In this document: in pieces, positions 25,232-34,335 of the stretch
Numbering within the stretch: the first letter of the stretch is position 1
How the letters are laid out: every line of letters begins with the position of its first letter
From: an uncultured Clostridia bacterium
Lineage (GTDB): Bacteria; Bacillota; Clostridia; Oscillospirales; Oscillospiraceae
Assembly (NCBI GenBank): GCA_946412355.1
Contig: CAMKGX010000008.1
Coordinates: 1-53,486, forward strand
Reading direction: 5' to 3'
DNA: 53,486 bases
Position numbers and translations under genes: made by a program
The notes under the pieces: generated by a model
Databases searched by the model: none
What the model saw: only the letters and a program-made list of their open reading frames with translations
Told to the model about the DNA's origin: nothing

Positions 25232-26893
25232 ATGGCAAAAAAACAGCCGGATTTCCGCTCCATGAGCTTCTATCAGATCTGGGTTCGCAGCTTCTGCGAC
25301 GGCAACGGCGACGGCATCGGCGACCTGTACGGCGTGTACGACAAGCTGGAGTATATCCAATCTCTGGGGGTGGACGCCATCTGGTTCAGCCCCCTCTATC
25401 CCTCCCCCAACGCCGACTACGGCTATGACGTGTCCGACTACCGCAACATCCACCCCGATTACGGCACCCTGGCACAGTTTCAAAAGGTGCTGGACAAGGC
25501 CCACGCCCTGGGCCTCAAGGTGATTATGGATCTGGTCATCAACCACACCTCCGATGAGCACTATTGGTTCCGGGAGAGCCGTAAGGGGGGCGACAACCCC
25601 TACCGGGACTACTATATCTGGCGCGACGGCAAAATGCGCCATGGCCGCCGCCTGCCCCCCAACAACTGGTACAGCCAGTTCGCCGGCTCGGCCTGGGAAT
25701 ATGACGAGGTCCGGGGCCAGTATTACCTCCACCTCTTCGACAAAAAGCAGGCGGATTTGAACATGGATAACCCCGCCGTGCGGCAGGAGATCTGCGACAT
25801 CATGCGCTTCTGGCTGGAAATGGGGGTGGACGGCTTCCGGGAGGACGTCATCACCTTCATCTCCAAGGACCCCCGCCTGCCCGACGGTCTGCCGGGGCTG
25901 CCGGTGATCAACGGCATGCCCTACTATAAGGACGGCCCCAACATCATCCCCTACCTCTCCCAGTTCCGGGCGGTGGCAAAGGAGTACGGCGCCATCCAGA
26001 TCGGCGAGGCCCCTATGACCGGCGTTCGCTCCGCCCTGCGGTATATCAAGGGCCGTGACCGTGTGCTGGATATGGTCATCCAGTTCGACGCCATGTCGGC
26101 GGACTGCTTTCTCACCGAGTATCTCCACCATCCCTTCTCCCTGCGCAAGCTGAAAAAGGCATTCTCCCGCTGGCAGTACGGCCTCAACGGCAAGGCGTGG
26201 AACTGCCTGTACCTGGAAAATCACGACCATCCCCGGGTCATCAGCCGCTACGGCAGCACCCTCTTCTGGCGTGAGTCCGGCACAGCCCTGGCGGCGGCCT
26301 ACCTCTTCCAGCAGGGCAGCCCCTTCATCTACCAGGGCCAGGAGATCGGCATGACCAACATCCACCTGGCCTCCATCGACCAGTATCTGGACGTGGCCTC
26401 CAAGAACATCTACCGTATGTTCCACCGCCACGAGCCGGAGGAGAAGCGGATGCACCGCATCCACGTCTCCTCTCGGGACTCCGCCCGCACCCCCATGCAG
26501 TGGACCGGCGGCCCCCACGCCGGCTTCTCCGCCGTCAATCCCTGGTTCTTCCTCAACCACAATTACCACCGCATCAACGTGGAGAGGGAGGAAAAGGACG
26601 GCGACAGCATTTTGAACTTCTACCGCGCCTGCTTAAAGCTCCGCAAGGAGAACCAGGCCCTCCTCTGGGGCAGCTACCGGGAGTATGACCCTCGCCACCC
26701 CCACATTTATATGTATGAGCGCGCCTACCGGGGGCAGCGGGTGCTGGTGGCGGTCTCCTTCTCCCACCTGCCCCAGCCCTGCGACCTGCCCGGCGACTGG
26801 CACAGCGCCGCCACCCGCCCCCTGCTGTGCAATTACCCCAACCCCCGCCTGGGCCTCCTGCGGCCCTACGAGGCACAAATCCTCACAAAATAG
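25232..26893 (+). CDS. GH13 alpha-glucosidase (oligo-1,6-glucosidase type)
   Basis: Cytoplasmic glycoside hydrolase family 13 enzyme (553 residues, no signal peptide) releasing glucose from alpha-glucosides such as isomaltose or panose. Barrel regions: DAIWFSPLYPSPNADYGYDVSDY (region with the subfamily QpDyGYDxxDY-like motif), DLVINHTSDEH, GVDGFREDV with nucleophile Asp205, IQIGEAPM with acid/base Glu259 and ENHDHPR with Asp332. The C-terminal beta domain is short. FREDV in place of the common FRMDV is slightly unusual. Trehalose-6-phosphate hydrolase or sucrose hydrolase are alternatives. GGAGG precedes the ATG; the promoter is not clear. Confidence 0.9.
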   Translation: MAKKQPDFRSMSFYQIWVRSFCDGNGDGIGDLYGVYDKLEYIQSLGVDAIWFSPLYPSPNADYGYDVSDYRNIHPDYGTLAQFQKVLDKAHALGLKVIMDLVINHTSDEHYWFRESRKGGDNPYRDYYIWRDGKMRHGRRLPPNNWYSQFAGSAWEYDEVRGQYYLHLFDKKQADLNMDNPAVRQEICDIMRFWLEMGVDGFREDVITFISKDPRLPDGLPGLPVINGMPYYKDGPNIIPYLSQFRAVAKEYGAIQIGEAPMTGVRSALRYIKGRDRVLDMVIQFDAMSADCFLTEYLHHPFSLRKLKKAFSRWQYGLNGKAWNCLYLENHDHPRVISRYGSTLFWRESGTALAAAYLFQQGSPFIYQGQEIGMTNIHLASIDQYLDVASKNIYRMFHRHEPEEKRMHRIHVSSRDSARTPMQWTGGPHAGFSAVNPWFFLNHNYHRINVEREEKDGDSILNFYRACLKLRKENQALLWGSYREYDPRHPHIYMYERAYRGQRVLVAVSFSHLPQPCDLPGDWHSAATRPLLCNYPNPRLGLLRPYEAQILTK

Positions 26894-26903
26894 CGGCAAA
26901 AAT

Positions 26904-26933
26904 TTGACACCGCCGCCCCGGTTGTGGTACATT
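26904..26933 (+). promoter_or_regulatory. Promoter of second E2-like gene
   Basis: -35 TTGACA (26904-26909), 18-bp spacer, -10 TACATT (26928-26933). Confidence 0.7.
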
Positions 26934-26985
26934 GTTGCCGTGTGAAACCGGCGGTGCGCCGCCGCAGAATAAGGAGAGAAACCGT

Positions 26986-27879
26986 ATGTTTGGAAGACGA
27001 CCCGACGGCCGCCGCGTCAAGGGCATTGACCCCATCGTGCAGATTACGCCCTATATCATGCCCATGCGCTGCGATGCCCAGGTGTTTTTGAAGCACAATG
27101 TGGATCTGGAACAGATGAACCGCTACATCCGCACCCACGCCGCGGACAATGGGGAGCGGTTTTCCCACATGAACGTCATCGTGGCGGCCTACGTCCGGGC
27201 CGTCAGCCAGAATCCCGAGGTCAACCGCTTCATTATGAATAAGCAGTATTATTCCCGCAACAACTGCTCCGTGGCCCTCACCATTCTGAAAAATCCCGCC
27301 GACGCCGACGAAGGCGAGAGCGTGGTCAAGTTCCGCTTCGACCTCACCGACACCATCTACGACGTCCGCGACCGCATGGAGGCGGCGGTGAACGCCGGCC
27401 GGGGCGACCAGCCCGCCGGGTTCCTGGACAAGCTGGTGGCGGCCCTGTTCAAGGTGCCCGGCCTGCCTACGGCGGTGGTGGGCGTCGTCCGCCTGCTGGA
27501 CCGCTACGGTCTGTGCCCCGCCGCCCTCATCGACGAGCTGCCCTTCCACGTGGGCATGTACATCACCAACACCGCCTCCATCGGCCTCCACGATGTGAAC
27601 CATCACATCTACAATTTCGGCAACGTCAGCATGTTTTTCAGCATGGGCCTTGCGGAGAAGATCGCCGTGGTGGAGGACGGCCAGGCCCGCATGAAGCGGT
27701 TCCTGCCCCTGGGCGCGGTGGTGGACGAGCGCGTCTGCTCCGGCGCCCACTACGCCCGGTTCTTCAACGATATGCGCCGCTGCCTGGAGCACCCGGAGAT
27801 GCTGGAGCAGCCCCCCCGTGAGGTCCGCTTCGACCCCGGCTGCGAGTACCACGTCCCCAAGCCGGAAAAAGAATCATAA
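26986..27879 (+). CDS. E2-type acyltransferase-like protein, second paralogue, catalytic His absent
   Basis: Protein of 297 residues, paralogous to the one at 8475-9362: both start with a DGRxVK segment and YxMPxRxDxxV, and both end with a VDERV/LDERI motif. The E2 core is complete (TNTASIGLHDVNHHIYNFGNVSMFFSMG, LPLGAVVDERVCSGAHYARFF), again without lipoyl domain. The catalytic DHRxxDG reads D247-E-R-V-C-S-G253, so both the His and the Asp are lost; it is more divergent than the first copy. AAGGAG precedes the ATG. It has its own promoter and terminator, so it is probably monocistronic. Function unknown. Confidence 0.8.
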   Translation: MFGRRPDGRRVKGIDPIVQITPYIMPMRCDAQVFLKHNVDLEQMNRYIRTHAADNGERFSHMNVIVAAYVRAVSQNPEVNRFIMNKQYYSRNNCSVALTILKNPADADEGESVVKFRFDLTDTIYDVRDRMEAAVNAGRGDQPAGFLDKLVAALFKVPGLPTAVVGVVRLLDRYGLCPAALIDELPFHVGMYITNTASIGLHDVNHHIYNFGNVSMFFSMGLAEKIAVVEDGQARMKRFLPLGAVVDERVCSGAHYARFFNDMRRCLEHPEMLEQPPREVRFDPGCEYHVPKPEKES

Positions 27880-27926
27880 AAACCGCCGCCCGGCCCTCCC
27901 CAAAGGAAAGCCGGGCGGCGGTTTTT
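27878..27926. terminator. Bidirectional terminator between E2-like gene and M18 peptidase
   Basis: Perfect 17-bp stem with arms containing ACCGCCGCCCGGC (ends 27894) and GCCGGGCGGCGGT (starts 27910), flanked by A and T runs on both sides. Confidence 0.92.
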
Positions 27927-27939
27927 ATTCATTATCTTT

Positions 27940-29214
27940 TCACACCCGATACCCGCCTTTGCCGTCGCTGACCAGCGCCGTTTCATACAGCGCCGTCAGC
28001 GCCTTTACCATGGCGTCGGTGTCGCTTGCCGCCGCCGTCTCCCAGGCGGAGTGCATGGCCAGCTGGGCGCAGCCCACGTCCACCGTGTTCAGGGCCACCT
28101 GGGTGTTGGCGATGTTGCCCAGGGTGGAGCCCCCCGCCATGTCGGCCCGGTTATTGTAATGCTGCACCGCCACCCCCGCCTTTTCGCAAATCAGGCGGAA
28201 AATGGCGTCGGACACGCCGTCGGTGGTGTAATGCTGGGCCGCGTTGTGCTTAATCACCACGCCGCCGCCCATCCGTGGGGCGTGGCGGCTGTCCGCCAGC
28301 TCCGGGTGATTGGGGTGCTGGGCGTGGGCGTTGTCGCAGGAGGCCATAAAGCTATTGGCCAGCCACGCCGTCAAATCCCGCTCCCCGCTCCACGCGGCGA
28401 TCCGCTCCGCCACGCTGCGCAGGAAGGGCGCCGCCGCCCCCTGCTTCGTCTGGCTGCCCACTTCCTCGTTGTCAAACAGGCAGCACACCGCCGCCGTGCC
28501 CTCCGCCGGCTCCGCCTCCAGCAAAGCCTGCAGCGCCGCGTAGGCGCACTGCAGGTCGTCCAGCCTGGGCGCCGACACCAGTCCGTTCCAGCAAACGCCC
28601 CTCTGGGGATTGTAGAGGAACAGATCGTCCCCCAAAATGTCCTTTTCCTCCGCCCCGGCGGCAGCGGCAATCCGCTCTTTCAGACTGCCGCAGCCCTCCA
28701 GCCCGTATACCGGCACCAGATCCACTGCCGGGTTCAGGGCGTTCTTCTCGTTCACCTGCCGGTTCATGTGAATGGCCACGTTGGGGATCACGGCGCAGGG
28801 CTCCCGGAGGTCCACCAGCCGGGTCTCCACGCCGCCCTCTGTCCGCACCAGCACCCGCCCGGCGATGCTCAGGGGCCTGTCCAGCCACGTGGCGTAGATG
28901 GAGCCGCCGTACTTCTCCACGCTCAGCCGCTCCACCCCCACGCCGGCAAACTGGGGGTCCTCGTTGAGCTTAAAGCTGGGGCTGTCGGTGTGGGCCGCCG
29001 CCATCATCAGCCGCGCCACCCGCCCCTCCGGCAGCCGGAAGGCGATCACCGATGAGCCGTTGCGCATCACGTAATACTTCCCGCCCGGGGTGAGGTGCCA
29101 TTCCTCCGTCTCCGCAAGCCGTGTGTACCCCGCCGCCTCCAACAGGGCGGCGCTGTGTCCGGCGGTGTGGAACGCGGTGGGGCATTGGGCGATATAGTCC
29201 AGCAGAGCTTCCAT
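27940..29214 (-). CDS. apeB: M18 family aspartyl-type aminopeptidase
   Basis: Dinuclear zinc aminopeptidase removing N-terminal residues, usually acidic (424 residues). M18 hallmarks: AAAHTDSPSFKL (metal His-x-Asp), NVAIHMNR, CCLFDNEEVGSQTKQGA (catalytic Glu-Glu), GVVIKHNAAQHYTTD and NRADMAGGSTLGNIANT, with the last metal ligand in MHSAWET. AAGGAG precedes the ATG at 29214. It faces the PepF-type gene across a divergent promoter region; both enzymes digest peptides in the cytoplasm. Confidence 0.94.
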   Translation of the reverse strand: MEALLDYIAQCPTAFHTAGHSAALLEAAGYTRLAETEEWHLTPGGKYYVMRNGSSVIAFRLPEGRVARLMMAAAHTDSPSFKLNEDPQFAGVGVERLSVEKYGGSIYATWLDRPLSIAGRVLVRTEGGVETRLVDLREPCAVIPNVAIHMNRQVNEKNALNPAVDLVPVYGLEGCGSLKERIAAAAGAEEKDILGDDLFLYNPQRGVCWNGLVSAPRLDDLQCAYAALQALLEAEPAEGTAAVCCLFDNEEVGSQTKQGAAAPFLRSVAERIAAWSGERDLTAWLANSFMASCDNAHAQHPNHPELADSRHAPRMGGGVVIKHNAAQHYTTDGVSDAIFRLICEKAGVAVQHYNNRADMAGGSTLGNIANTQVALNTVDVGCAQLAMHSAWETAAASDTDAMVKALTALYETALVSDGKGGYRV

Positions 29215-29297
29215 AATCTGGTCTCCTTACAAAAATTTCTTTGCCGCGTTGAAGCGATAAAGCGCCATATCTTGTGTGCGGCCTCTGTTTCGGCACG

Positions 29298-29326
29298 ATT
29301 ATATAGCGCGGCGCCGGCAAAGTCAA
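29298..29326 (-). promoter_or_regulatory. Promoter of M18 aminopeptidase gene
   Basis: Minus strand: -35 TTGACT (29321-29326), 17-bp spacer, -10 TATAAT (29298-29303). Confidence 0.9.
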
Positions 29327-29358
29327 TGTTTCCGCCCCCTTTCGCCGCCCCGGAGCCA

Positions 29359-29387
29359 TTGACTTGACGGCCCCTTTCCTATATAAT
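29359..29387 (+). promoter_or_regulatory. Promoter of pepF-like gene
   Basis: -35 TTGACT (29359-29364), 17-bp spacer, -10 TATAAT (29382-29387). It is divergent from the M18 promoter with only 32 bp between the two -35 boxes, so they may be co-regulated. Confidence 0.9.
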
Positions 29388-29448
29388 AATATTACAAATA
29401 TGCGCTATTTCAGTGATTTTCCAATAAATAACCCATAGGAGGCACAGC

Positions 29449-31143
29449 ATGAAATTTTCCGAAATGCCCTATACCCGTCTGGATATCGATGCATTGAAGC
29501 AGCAGCTCACCCAGGTCCGCGACGCTCTGCGCGCCGCCGCCTCGGTGGAGGACCAGATCGCCGCCATCGACCGGCTCAACGTCATCAGCGGCTGCGTCAG
29601 CACCATGAGCAACCTGGCCTACATCCGCCACACCATCGACACCCGTGACGAATTCTACGACAAGGAGAACGACTTCAACGACGAGAATCTCCCCCTCCTC
29701 CGTGAGCTGGAGCAGGAGATCAACGCCGCCATGCTGTCCTCCCCCTTCCGCCCCGCCCTGGAGGAGAAGTTCGGCAAGCTGCTCTTCACCAACCTGGAGA
29801 TCGAATTCCGCACCTTCAAGCCCGAGATGGTGGAGCTGATTCAAAAGGAGAATAAGCTCACCAGCGAGTACCAGAAGCTGTACGCCTCCGCCATGGTGGA
29901 GTTCGACGGCAAGACCATGCCCCTGCCCAAGCTGCGCCCCTACAAGGAGAGCGCCGACCGGGCCGTCCGCAAGGCGGCCACCGAGGCCGAGGGCCGCTTC
30001 TTCGACCAGCACCGTGAGGAGCTGGACCGGCTCTATGACGAGCTTATCCACGTCCGCACCGCCCAGGGCCGCCTAATGGGCTACGACAATTTCATCCCCC
30101 TGGCCTATGACCGCCTGGGCCGCAACTGCTACGACGCCGCCAAGGTAGCCGCCTTCCGCGATCAGATCGCCGCCGACCTGGTGCCCATCGTGGCCCGGGT
30201 AAAGGAGGCCCAGGCCCAGCGCATCGGCCTTGACAAGCTGAAGTTCTACGACGACCTGGTGCTCTTCCCCGACGGCAACCCCGTCCCCCAGGGCACCGCC
30301 GACGACATTCTGGCCGCCGGTCTGGAGATGTACCACAAGCTGAGCCCCGAGACCGCCGCCTTCATCGACCACATGTATGACAATGAGCTGCTGGACGTGC
30401 TCAGCAAGGACGGCAAGGCCCCCGGCGGCTACTGCACCGAGATTTACGACTACCATTCCCCCTTCATCTTCTCCAACTTCAACGGCACCTCCGGCGACGT
30501 GGACGTGCTGACCCACGAGGCGGGCCACGCCTTTGCCGGCTGGCGTGCCATGCGCAAGGGCATCATCCCCCAGCTTATGAGCCCCACCATGGAGTCCTGC
30601 GAGTGCCACTCCATGAGCATGGAGTTCCTCACCAGCCCCTTCCATCACCTGTTCTTCGGCCCCGCCACCCGCAAGTACGAGATCGCCCACTGCGAGGAGT
30701 CCCTCACCTTCATCCCCTACGGCTGCATGGTGGACGAGTTCCAGCACCGCATGTATGAAAATCCCGACCTGACCCCCGCCCAGCGCAATGAGGTCTGGAT
30801 GGCGCTGGAGCATAAGTACCGCCCCTGGAACGACTTTGAGGACCTGCCCTTCTACGGCCGGGGCGCCGGCTGGCAGCGCCAGCTCCACATCTACCAGCAC
30901 CCCTTCTACTATATCGATTACTGCATGGCCCAGACGGTGGCCTTCCAGTTCTGGATGGCCTACCTCCGTGACCGGGACGACGCCTGGCAGCGGTATCTGG
31001 CCTTTGTGGACAAGGGCGGCACCTGCACCTTCGAGGAGCTGGTCCACGGCGCCGGGCTGAAAGTGCCCTACGATCCCGGCTGCATGAAGGAAGTGGGCAG
31101 CGCTATTCAGCGCTGGCTTGCCGAAAATCCACTGAACGCATAG
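29449..31143 (+). CDS. pepF: M3 family oligoendopeptidase (PepF-like)
   Basis: Cytoplasmic zinc oligopeptidase cutting short peptides internally (564 residues). The active-site motif HEAGHAF (H356, E357, H360) is present, with the third ligand Glu in MESCECHSMSMEFL downstream, and the DYCMAQTVAFQFW region typical of M3B. It has no signal peptide. GGAGG precedes the ATG. The Opp importer genes lie downstream, so uptake and breakdown of peptides are encoded side by side, although each has its own transcription unit. Confidence 0.95.
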   Translation: MKFSEMPYTRLDIDALKQQLTQVRDALRAAASVEDQIAAIDRLNVISGCVSTMSNLAYIRHTIDTRDEFYDKENDFNDENLPLLRELEQEINAAMLSSPFRPALEEKFGKLLFTNLEIEFRTFKPEMVELIQKENKLTSEYQKLYASAMVEFDGKTMPLPKLRPYKESADRAVRKAATEAEGRFFDQHREELDRLYDELIHVRTAQGRLMGYDNFIPLAYDRLGRNCYDAAKVAAFRDQIAADLVPIVARVKEAQAQRIGLDKLKFYDDLVLFPDGNPVPQGTADDILAAGLEMYHKLSPETAAFIDHMYDNELLDVLSKDGKAPGGYCTEIYDYHSPFIFSNFNGTSGDVDVLTHEAGHAFAGWRAMRKGIIPQLMSPTMESCECHSMSMEFLTSPFHHLFFGPATRKYEIAHCEESLTFIPYGCMVDEFQHRMYENPDLTPAQRNEVWMALEHKYRPWNDFEDLPFYGRGAGWQRQLHIYQHPFYYIDYCMAQTVAFQFWMAYLRDRDDAWQRYLAFVDKGGTCTFEELVHGAGLKVPYDPGCMKEVGSAIQRWLAENPLNA

Positions 31144-31192
31144 TTGTTTTTCGCTGATTTTTGACAAATCCATCATAATTACGGATTTAGAC

Positions 31193-31222
31193 TTGTAATC
31201 TGCCCGGGGCTTATTGTATAAT
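31193..31222 (+). promoter_or_regulatory. Promoter upstream of the four-span membrane protein gene
   Basis: -35 TTGTAA (31193-31198), 18-bp spacer, -10 TATAAT (31217-31222). A TTGACA at 31161 lacks a good partner. Confidence 0.65.
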
Positions 31223-31303
31223 GTTCCATCATGGCGGCGCCTGCCCCTGCGGGATTGGGTGAACTGTATCCCTTCGGGGCTGCGCCGATGCGGGAGGACA
31301 GCG

Positions 31304-31840
31304 GTGCTATCCGGAAAATACAGCAAGGATTATACACTGCATGAGGCGTTGGACGAGCGTGGCCGTCTCCGCACGGTGGCGGACTACGTGGGCGATTATT
31401 ACCGCTACGTCCTGCCCCGTGACCGCCGCGGTCTGCCCCTGGCGGCAGCCCTTGTGGCGCTGTGCGCCGCATCGCTGCTGGTGCCGCTTTTGGCGGTGGC
31501 CCCCGTCCTCCGGGCGTGGTATGTGATGATTCCCCTGGCCCTGGCCATCGCGCCGGCGGTGCTGCTGGTGCAGTGGTGCGTCCGGCTGCTGACCCTGGGG
31601 GAGAAGCTGACCCACCAGCGGCGGGATCAAATCGACCGCCTGGCCCCCTGGAGCTTCCTGGCCGCCCTGCTGGCGGCGGCGAGCCTGGCCGGGCAGATCG
31701 TGCATGCCGCCACAGGCCAAGGCCCCCTCCATCTGCCCACCCTCTGCGCTACGGCGGCGCTGCTGGGCAGCGGCGCGGCTCTCTTTGCCCTCCGCCACCG
31801 CTTCGCCATGGAGGTCATCCCCGCCGAAACAACCGAATAA
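31304..31840 (+). CDS. Hypothetical four-span membrane protein
   Basis: Unrecognised protein of 178 residues. A soluble N-terminus of about 45 residues (KYSKDYTLHEALDERGRLRTVADYVGDYYRY) is followed by two close membrane spans (about 47-90), a charged cytoplasmic loop (LGEKLTHQRRDQIDRL) and two more spans, ending in a short charged tail. GTG 31304 is chosen because GGAGG sits 6 bases before it; an earlier ATG at 31214 would start within the -10 box. It precedes the opp operon but is separated by a hairpin region, so a functional link is only suggested by position. Confidence 0.75.
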   Translation: MLSGKYSKDYTLHEALDERGRLRTVADYVGDYYRYVLPRDRRGLPLAAALVALCAASLLVPLLAVAPVLRAWYVMIPLALAIAPAVLLVQWCVRLLTLGEKLTHQRRDQIDRLAPWSFLAALLAAASLAGQIVHAATGQGPLHLPTLCATAALLGSGAALFALRHRFAMEVIPAETTE

Positions 31841-31844
31841 AGGC

Positions 31845-31918
31845 GCGAAAGTGCCCAAACAGGGTACCCTGTTTCTATTTTCTTTCCCGCAGGGGAAAGA
31901 AAATAATGGAGCTTTCGC
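31845..31918 (+). other. Nested hairpins (three-way junction) ahead of oppA
   Basis: An outer 7-bp stem GCGAAAG/CTTTCGC (31845-31851, 31912-31918) encloses two hairpins: an 18-nt palindrome AAACAGGGTACCCTGTTT (31857-31874) and a 12-bp stem ATTTTCTTTCCC/GGGAAAGAAAAT with a 4-nt loop (31877-31904). The first hairpin plus the T-rich stretch after it could terminate the preceding gene. A further GCGGC/GCCGC hairpin follows near 31945. Confidence 0.65.
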
Positions 31919-31987
31919 CGCCTGTGCAAAGCGTTATTCCTTGCGGCTTGCCGCATGAAATAAAAATTTGAAAAAAGGAGATTTAAG

Positions 31988-34291
31988 ATGAACACCAAGA
32001 AGATTTTGTCTCTGCTCTTGGCGCTGGTGATGGTTGTCGCCCTGCTCGCAGGCTGCGGCCAGACCGCCACCCCCGGCAACGAGGGCGAAGAGGCTCCCGC
32101 CGAGGCCAAGACTCTGTCCGTCGGCTACAGCCCCTTCAACAGCAAGTTCTCCCCCTTTTTTTCCCAGACTGCGTACGATCAGGACGCTATGGCTATGACC
32201 CAGCTGGGTCTGCTGGCCTCTGACCGTACCGGCGCCATCATCCTCAAGGGCATCGAAGGCGAGACCAAAAACTATAATGGTACCGATTATACCTATTATG
32301 GTCCCGCTGACCTGACCATCACCGAGAATGCCGACGGCACCGTGGATTACGATTTCGTTCTGCGCGATGACCTGGTCTTCTCCGATGGCGAGCCCCTGAC
32401 CGTGGACGACGTGATTTTCTCCATGTACGTCCTGTGCGATCCTACTTATGACGGTTCCAGCACCCTGTATGCCCAGCCCATCGAGGGCATGGAGGCCTAT
32501 CGTTCCGGCATGGACACCCTGCTGAACCTGCTCTATGCCGCCGGCCGCGACAACACTGACTTCACCTATTGGACCGAAGAGCAGCAGACCGCTTTCTGGG
32601 GCAAGTATGACGCCGCTACCACCGCTCTGGCCCAGGAGATCGTGGACTACTGCGTGGGCGCCGGCTATGCCGCCGAGGGTGACATCAACGCCGCTGCTTC
32701 CGCCTGGGGCTTCGGCGGTGAGACCATCGAGGAGTTCGCTGCTGCTCTGGAGGCCGCTTACGGCGCTGACGTCGCCGGCATGATCAACACCGAGAACGCC
32801 GGCTCCACCGTCGAGGACCTGTTCCCCGGCCTGGACGAGTACGCCACCACCGGTATCCAGACCGGTGAGTCCGCCGCCAGCATCACCGGTATCCAGAAGA
32901 CCGGCGACAACAGCCTGCGCGTGCACATGACCAAGGTGGACGCCACCGCTATCTATCAGCTTGGCGTGTCCATTGCTCCTCTGCACTACTACGGCAACAA
33001 GGACCTGTATGACTACGACAACAACTCCTTCGGCTTCCCCAAGGGCGACCTGAGCTCTGTCCGTGCCAAGACCACCCAGCCCATGGGTGCCGGCCCCTAC
33101 AAGTTCATCAAGTTCGAGAACGGCGTCATCAACTATGAGGCCAACGAGAACTACTTCCAGGGCGAGCCCAAGACCAAGTACGTCAACTTCGTGCAGTGCA
33201 ACAGCGATGACGATAAGCTGAACGGTATCGTCACCGGCACCATCGACATCACCGATCCTACCTTCTCCGACAAGAACATCACCGCCATCGAGCAGACCAA
33301 CGGCGGCGAGCTGACCGGCGATAAGATCACCACCAACACCGTGGACAACCTGGGCTACGGCTACATCGGCCAGAACGCCATCAACGTGTCCGTGGGCGGC
33401 GACGGCGCTTCCGAGGCCTCCAAGAACCTGCGTAAGGCCTTCGGCACCATCTTTGCCGTGTATCGTGACGTGGCCATCGACTCCTACTATGGCGATCGCG
33501 CCTCCGTCATCAACTATCCCATTTCCAACACCTCCTGGGCCGCTCCCCGTCCCGCCGATGACGGCTACAAGGTAGCCTTCTCCGTGGATGTGAACGGCAA
33601 CGACATCTATACCTCCGATATGGACGCTGAGGCCAAGTACGCTGCCGCCAAGGCCGCTGCTCTGGGCTTCTTCGAGGCCGCCGGCTACACCGTTCAGGAC
33701 GGTAAGGTCACCGCTGCTCCCGAGGGCGCCAAGATGGAGTACACCTTCTGGATTCCCGGCGACGGCACCGGCGATCACCCCGCTTTCATGATCGTCACCG
33801 AGGCTGCCAATGCTCTGGAAGAGCTGGGCATCAAGCTGAACATCAAGGACCTGACCAACAGCTCCGATCTGTGGGATAACCTGGACGCCATCCAGGTCGA
33901 TATGTGGGCCGCCGCTTGGGGCGCCACCGTCGATCCCGATATGTATCAGATCTACTACTCTGACGTGGCCAACGCCGGCACTGCCCGCGACGGTCAGAAC
34001 CCCATGGGCGGCGCTGCCCAGGGCGGTTCCAACTATGAGTACTGCATCGCCGATCCCGAGCTGGATAAGCTGATCATGGACGCCCGCGCCACCACCAATC
34101 AGGAGTACCGCAAGGCCATGTACAAGGCCTGCCTGGACATCGTGGTTGACTGGGCCGTGGAGACTCCCACCTATCAGCGCCAGAACGCCATCATCTTCTC
34201 CACCGAGCGTGTGAACATGGCTACTGTTACTCCCGACATCACCACCTTCTATGGCTGGATGAGCGAGATTCAGAACCTGGAGATGAACTGA
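31988..34291 (+). CDS. oppA: Oligopeptide ABC transporter substrate-binding lipoprotein OppA
   Basis: Family 5 solute-binding protein (767 residues). Signal peptide and lipobox LLAGC (Cys23) anchor it on the outer membrane face. Typical elements are SVGYSPFNSKFSPFFSQTAYD, VDYDFVLRDDLVFSDGEPLTVDDVIFSM and the late YTFWIPGDG and DWAVETPTYQR segments. It is about 200 residues longer than usual; the extra material includes an Ala/Asp/Gly-rich insert around 180-280. Third positions use more T (GCT, GGT, GAT) than neighbouring genes, a sign of high expression. AAAAAGGAG precedes the ATG. Peptides are the likely cargo but other oligomers are possible. Confidence 0.93.
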   Translation: MNTKKILSLLLALVMVVALLAGCGQTATPGNEGEEAPAEAKTLSVGYSPFNSKFSPFFSQTAYDQDAMAMTQLGLLASDRTGAIILKGIEGETKNYNGTDYTYYGPADLTITENADGTVDYDFVLRDDLVFSDGEPLTVDDVIFSMYVLCDPTYDGSSTLYAQPIEGMEAYRSGMDTLLNLLYAAGRDNTDFTYWTEEQQTAFWGKYDAATTALAQEIVDYCVGAGYAAEGDINAAASAWGFGGETIEEFAAALEAAYGADVAGMINTENAGSTVEDLFPGLDEYATTGIQTGESAASITGIQKTGDNSLRVHMTKVDATAIYQLGVSIAPLHYYGNKDLYDYDNNSFGFPKGDLSSVRAKTTQPMGAGPYKFIKFENGVINYEANENYFQGEPKTKYVNFVQCNSDDDKLNGIVTGTIDITDPTFSDKNITAIEQTNGGELTGDKITTNTVDNLGYGYIGQNAINVSVGGDGASEASKNLRKAFGTIFAVYRDVAIDSYYGDRASVINYPISNTSWAAPRPADDGYKVAFSVDVNGNDIYTSDMDAEAKYAAAKAAALGFFEAAGYTVQDGKVTAAPEGAKMEYTFWIPGDGTGDHPAFMIVTEAANALEELGIKLNIKDLTNSSDLWDNLDAIQVDMWAAAWGATVDPDMYQIYYSDVANAGTARDGQNPMGGAAQGGSNYEYCIADPELDKLIMDARATTNQEYRKAMYKACLDIVVDWAVETPTYQRQNAIIFSTERVNMATVTPDITTFYGWMSEIQNLEMN

Positions 34292-34335
34292 GCGCAGGCT
34301 GAACGCCTGATCTGACACAGCGAAACGTCTGCCGT

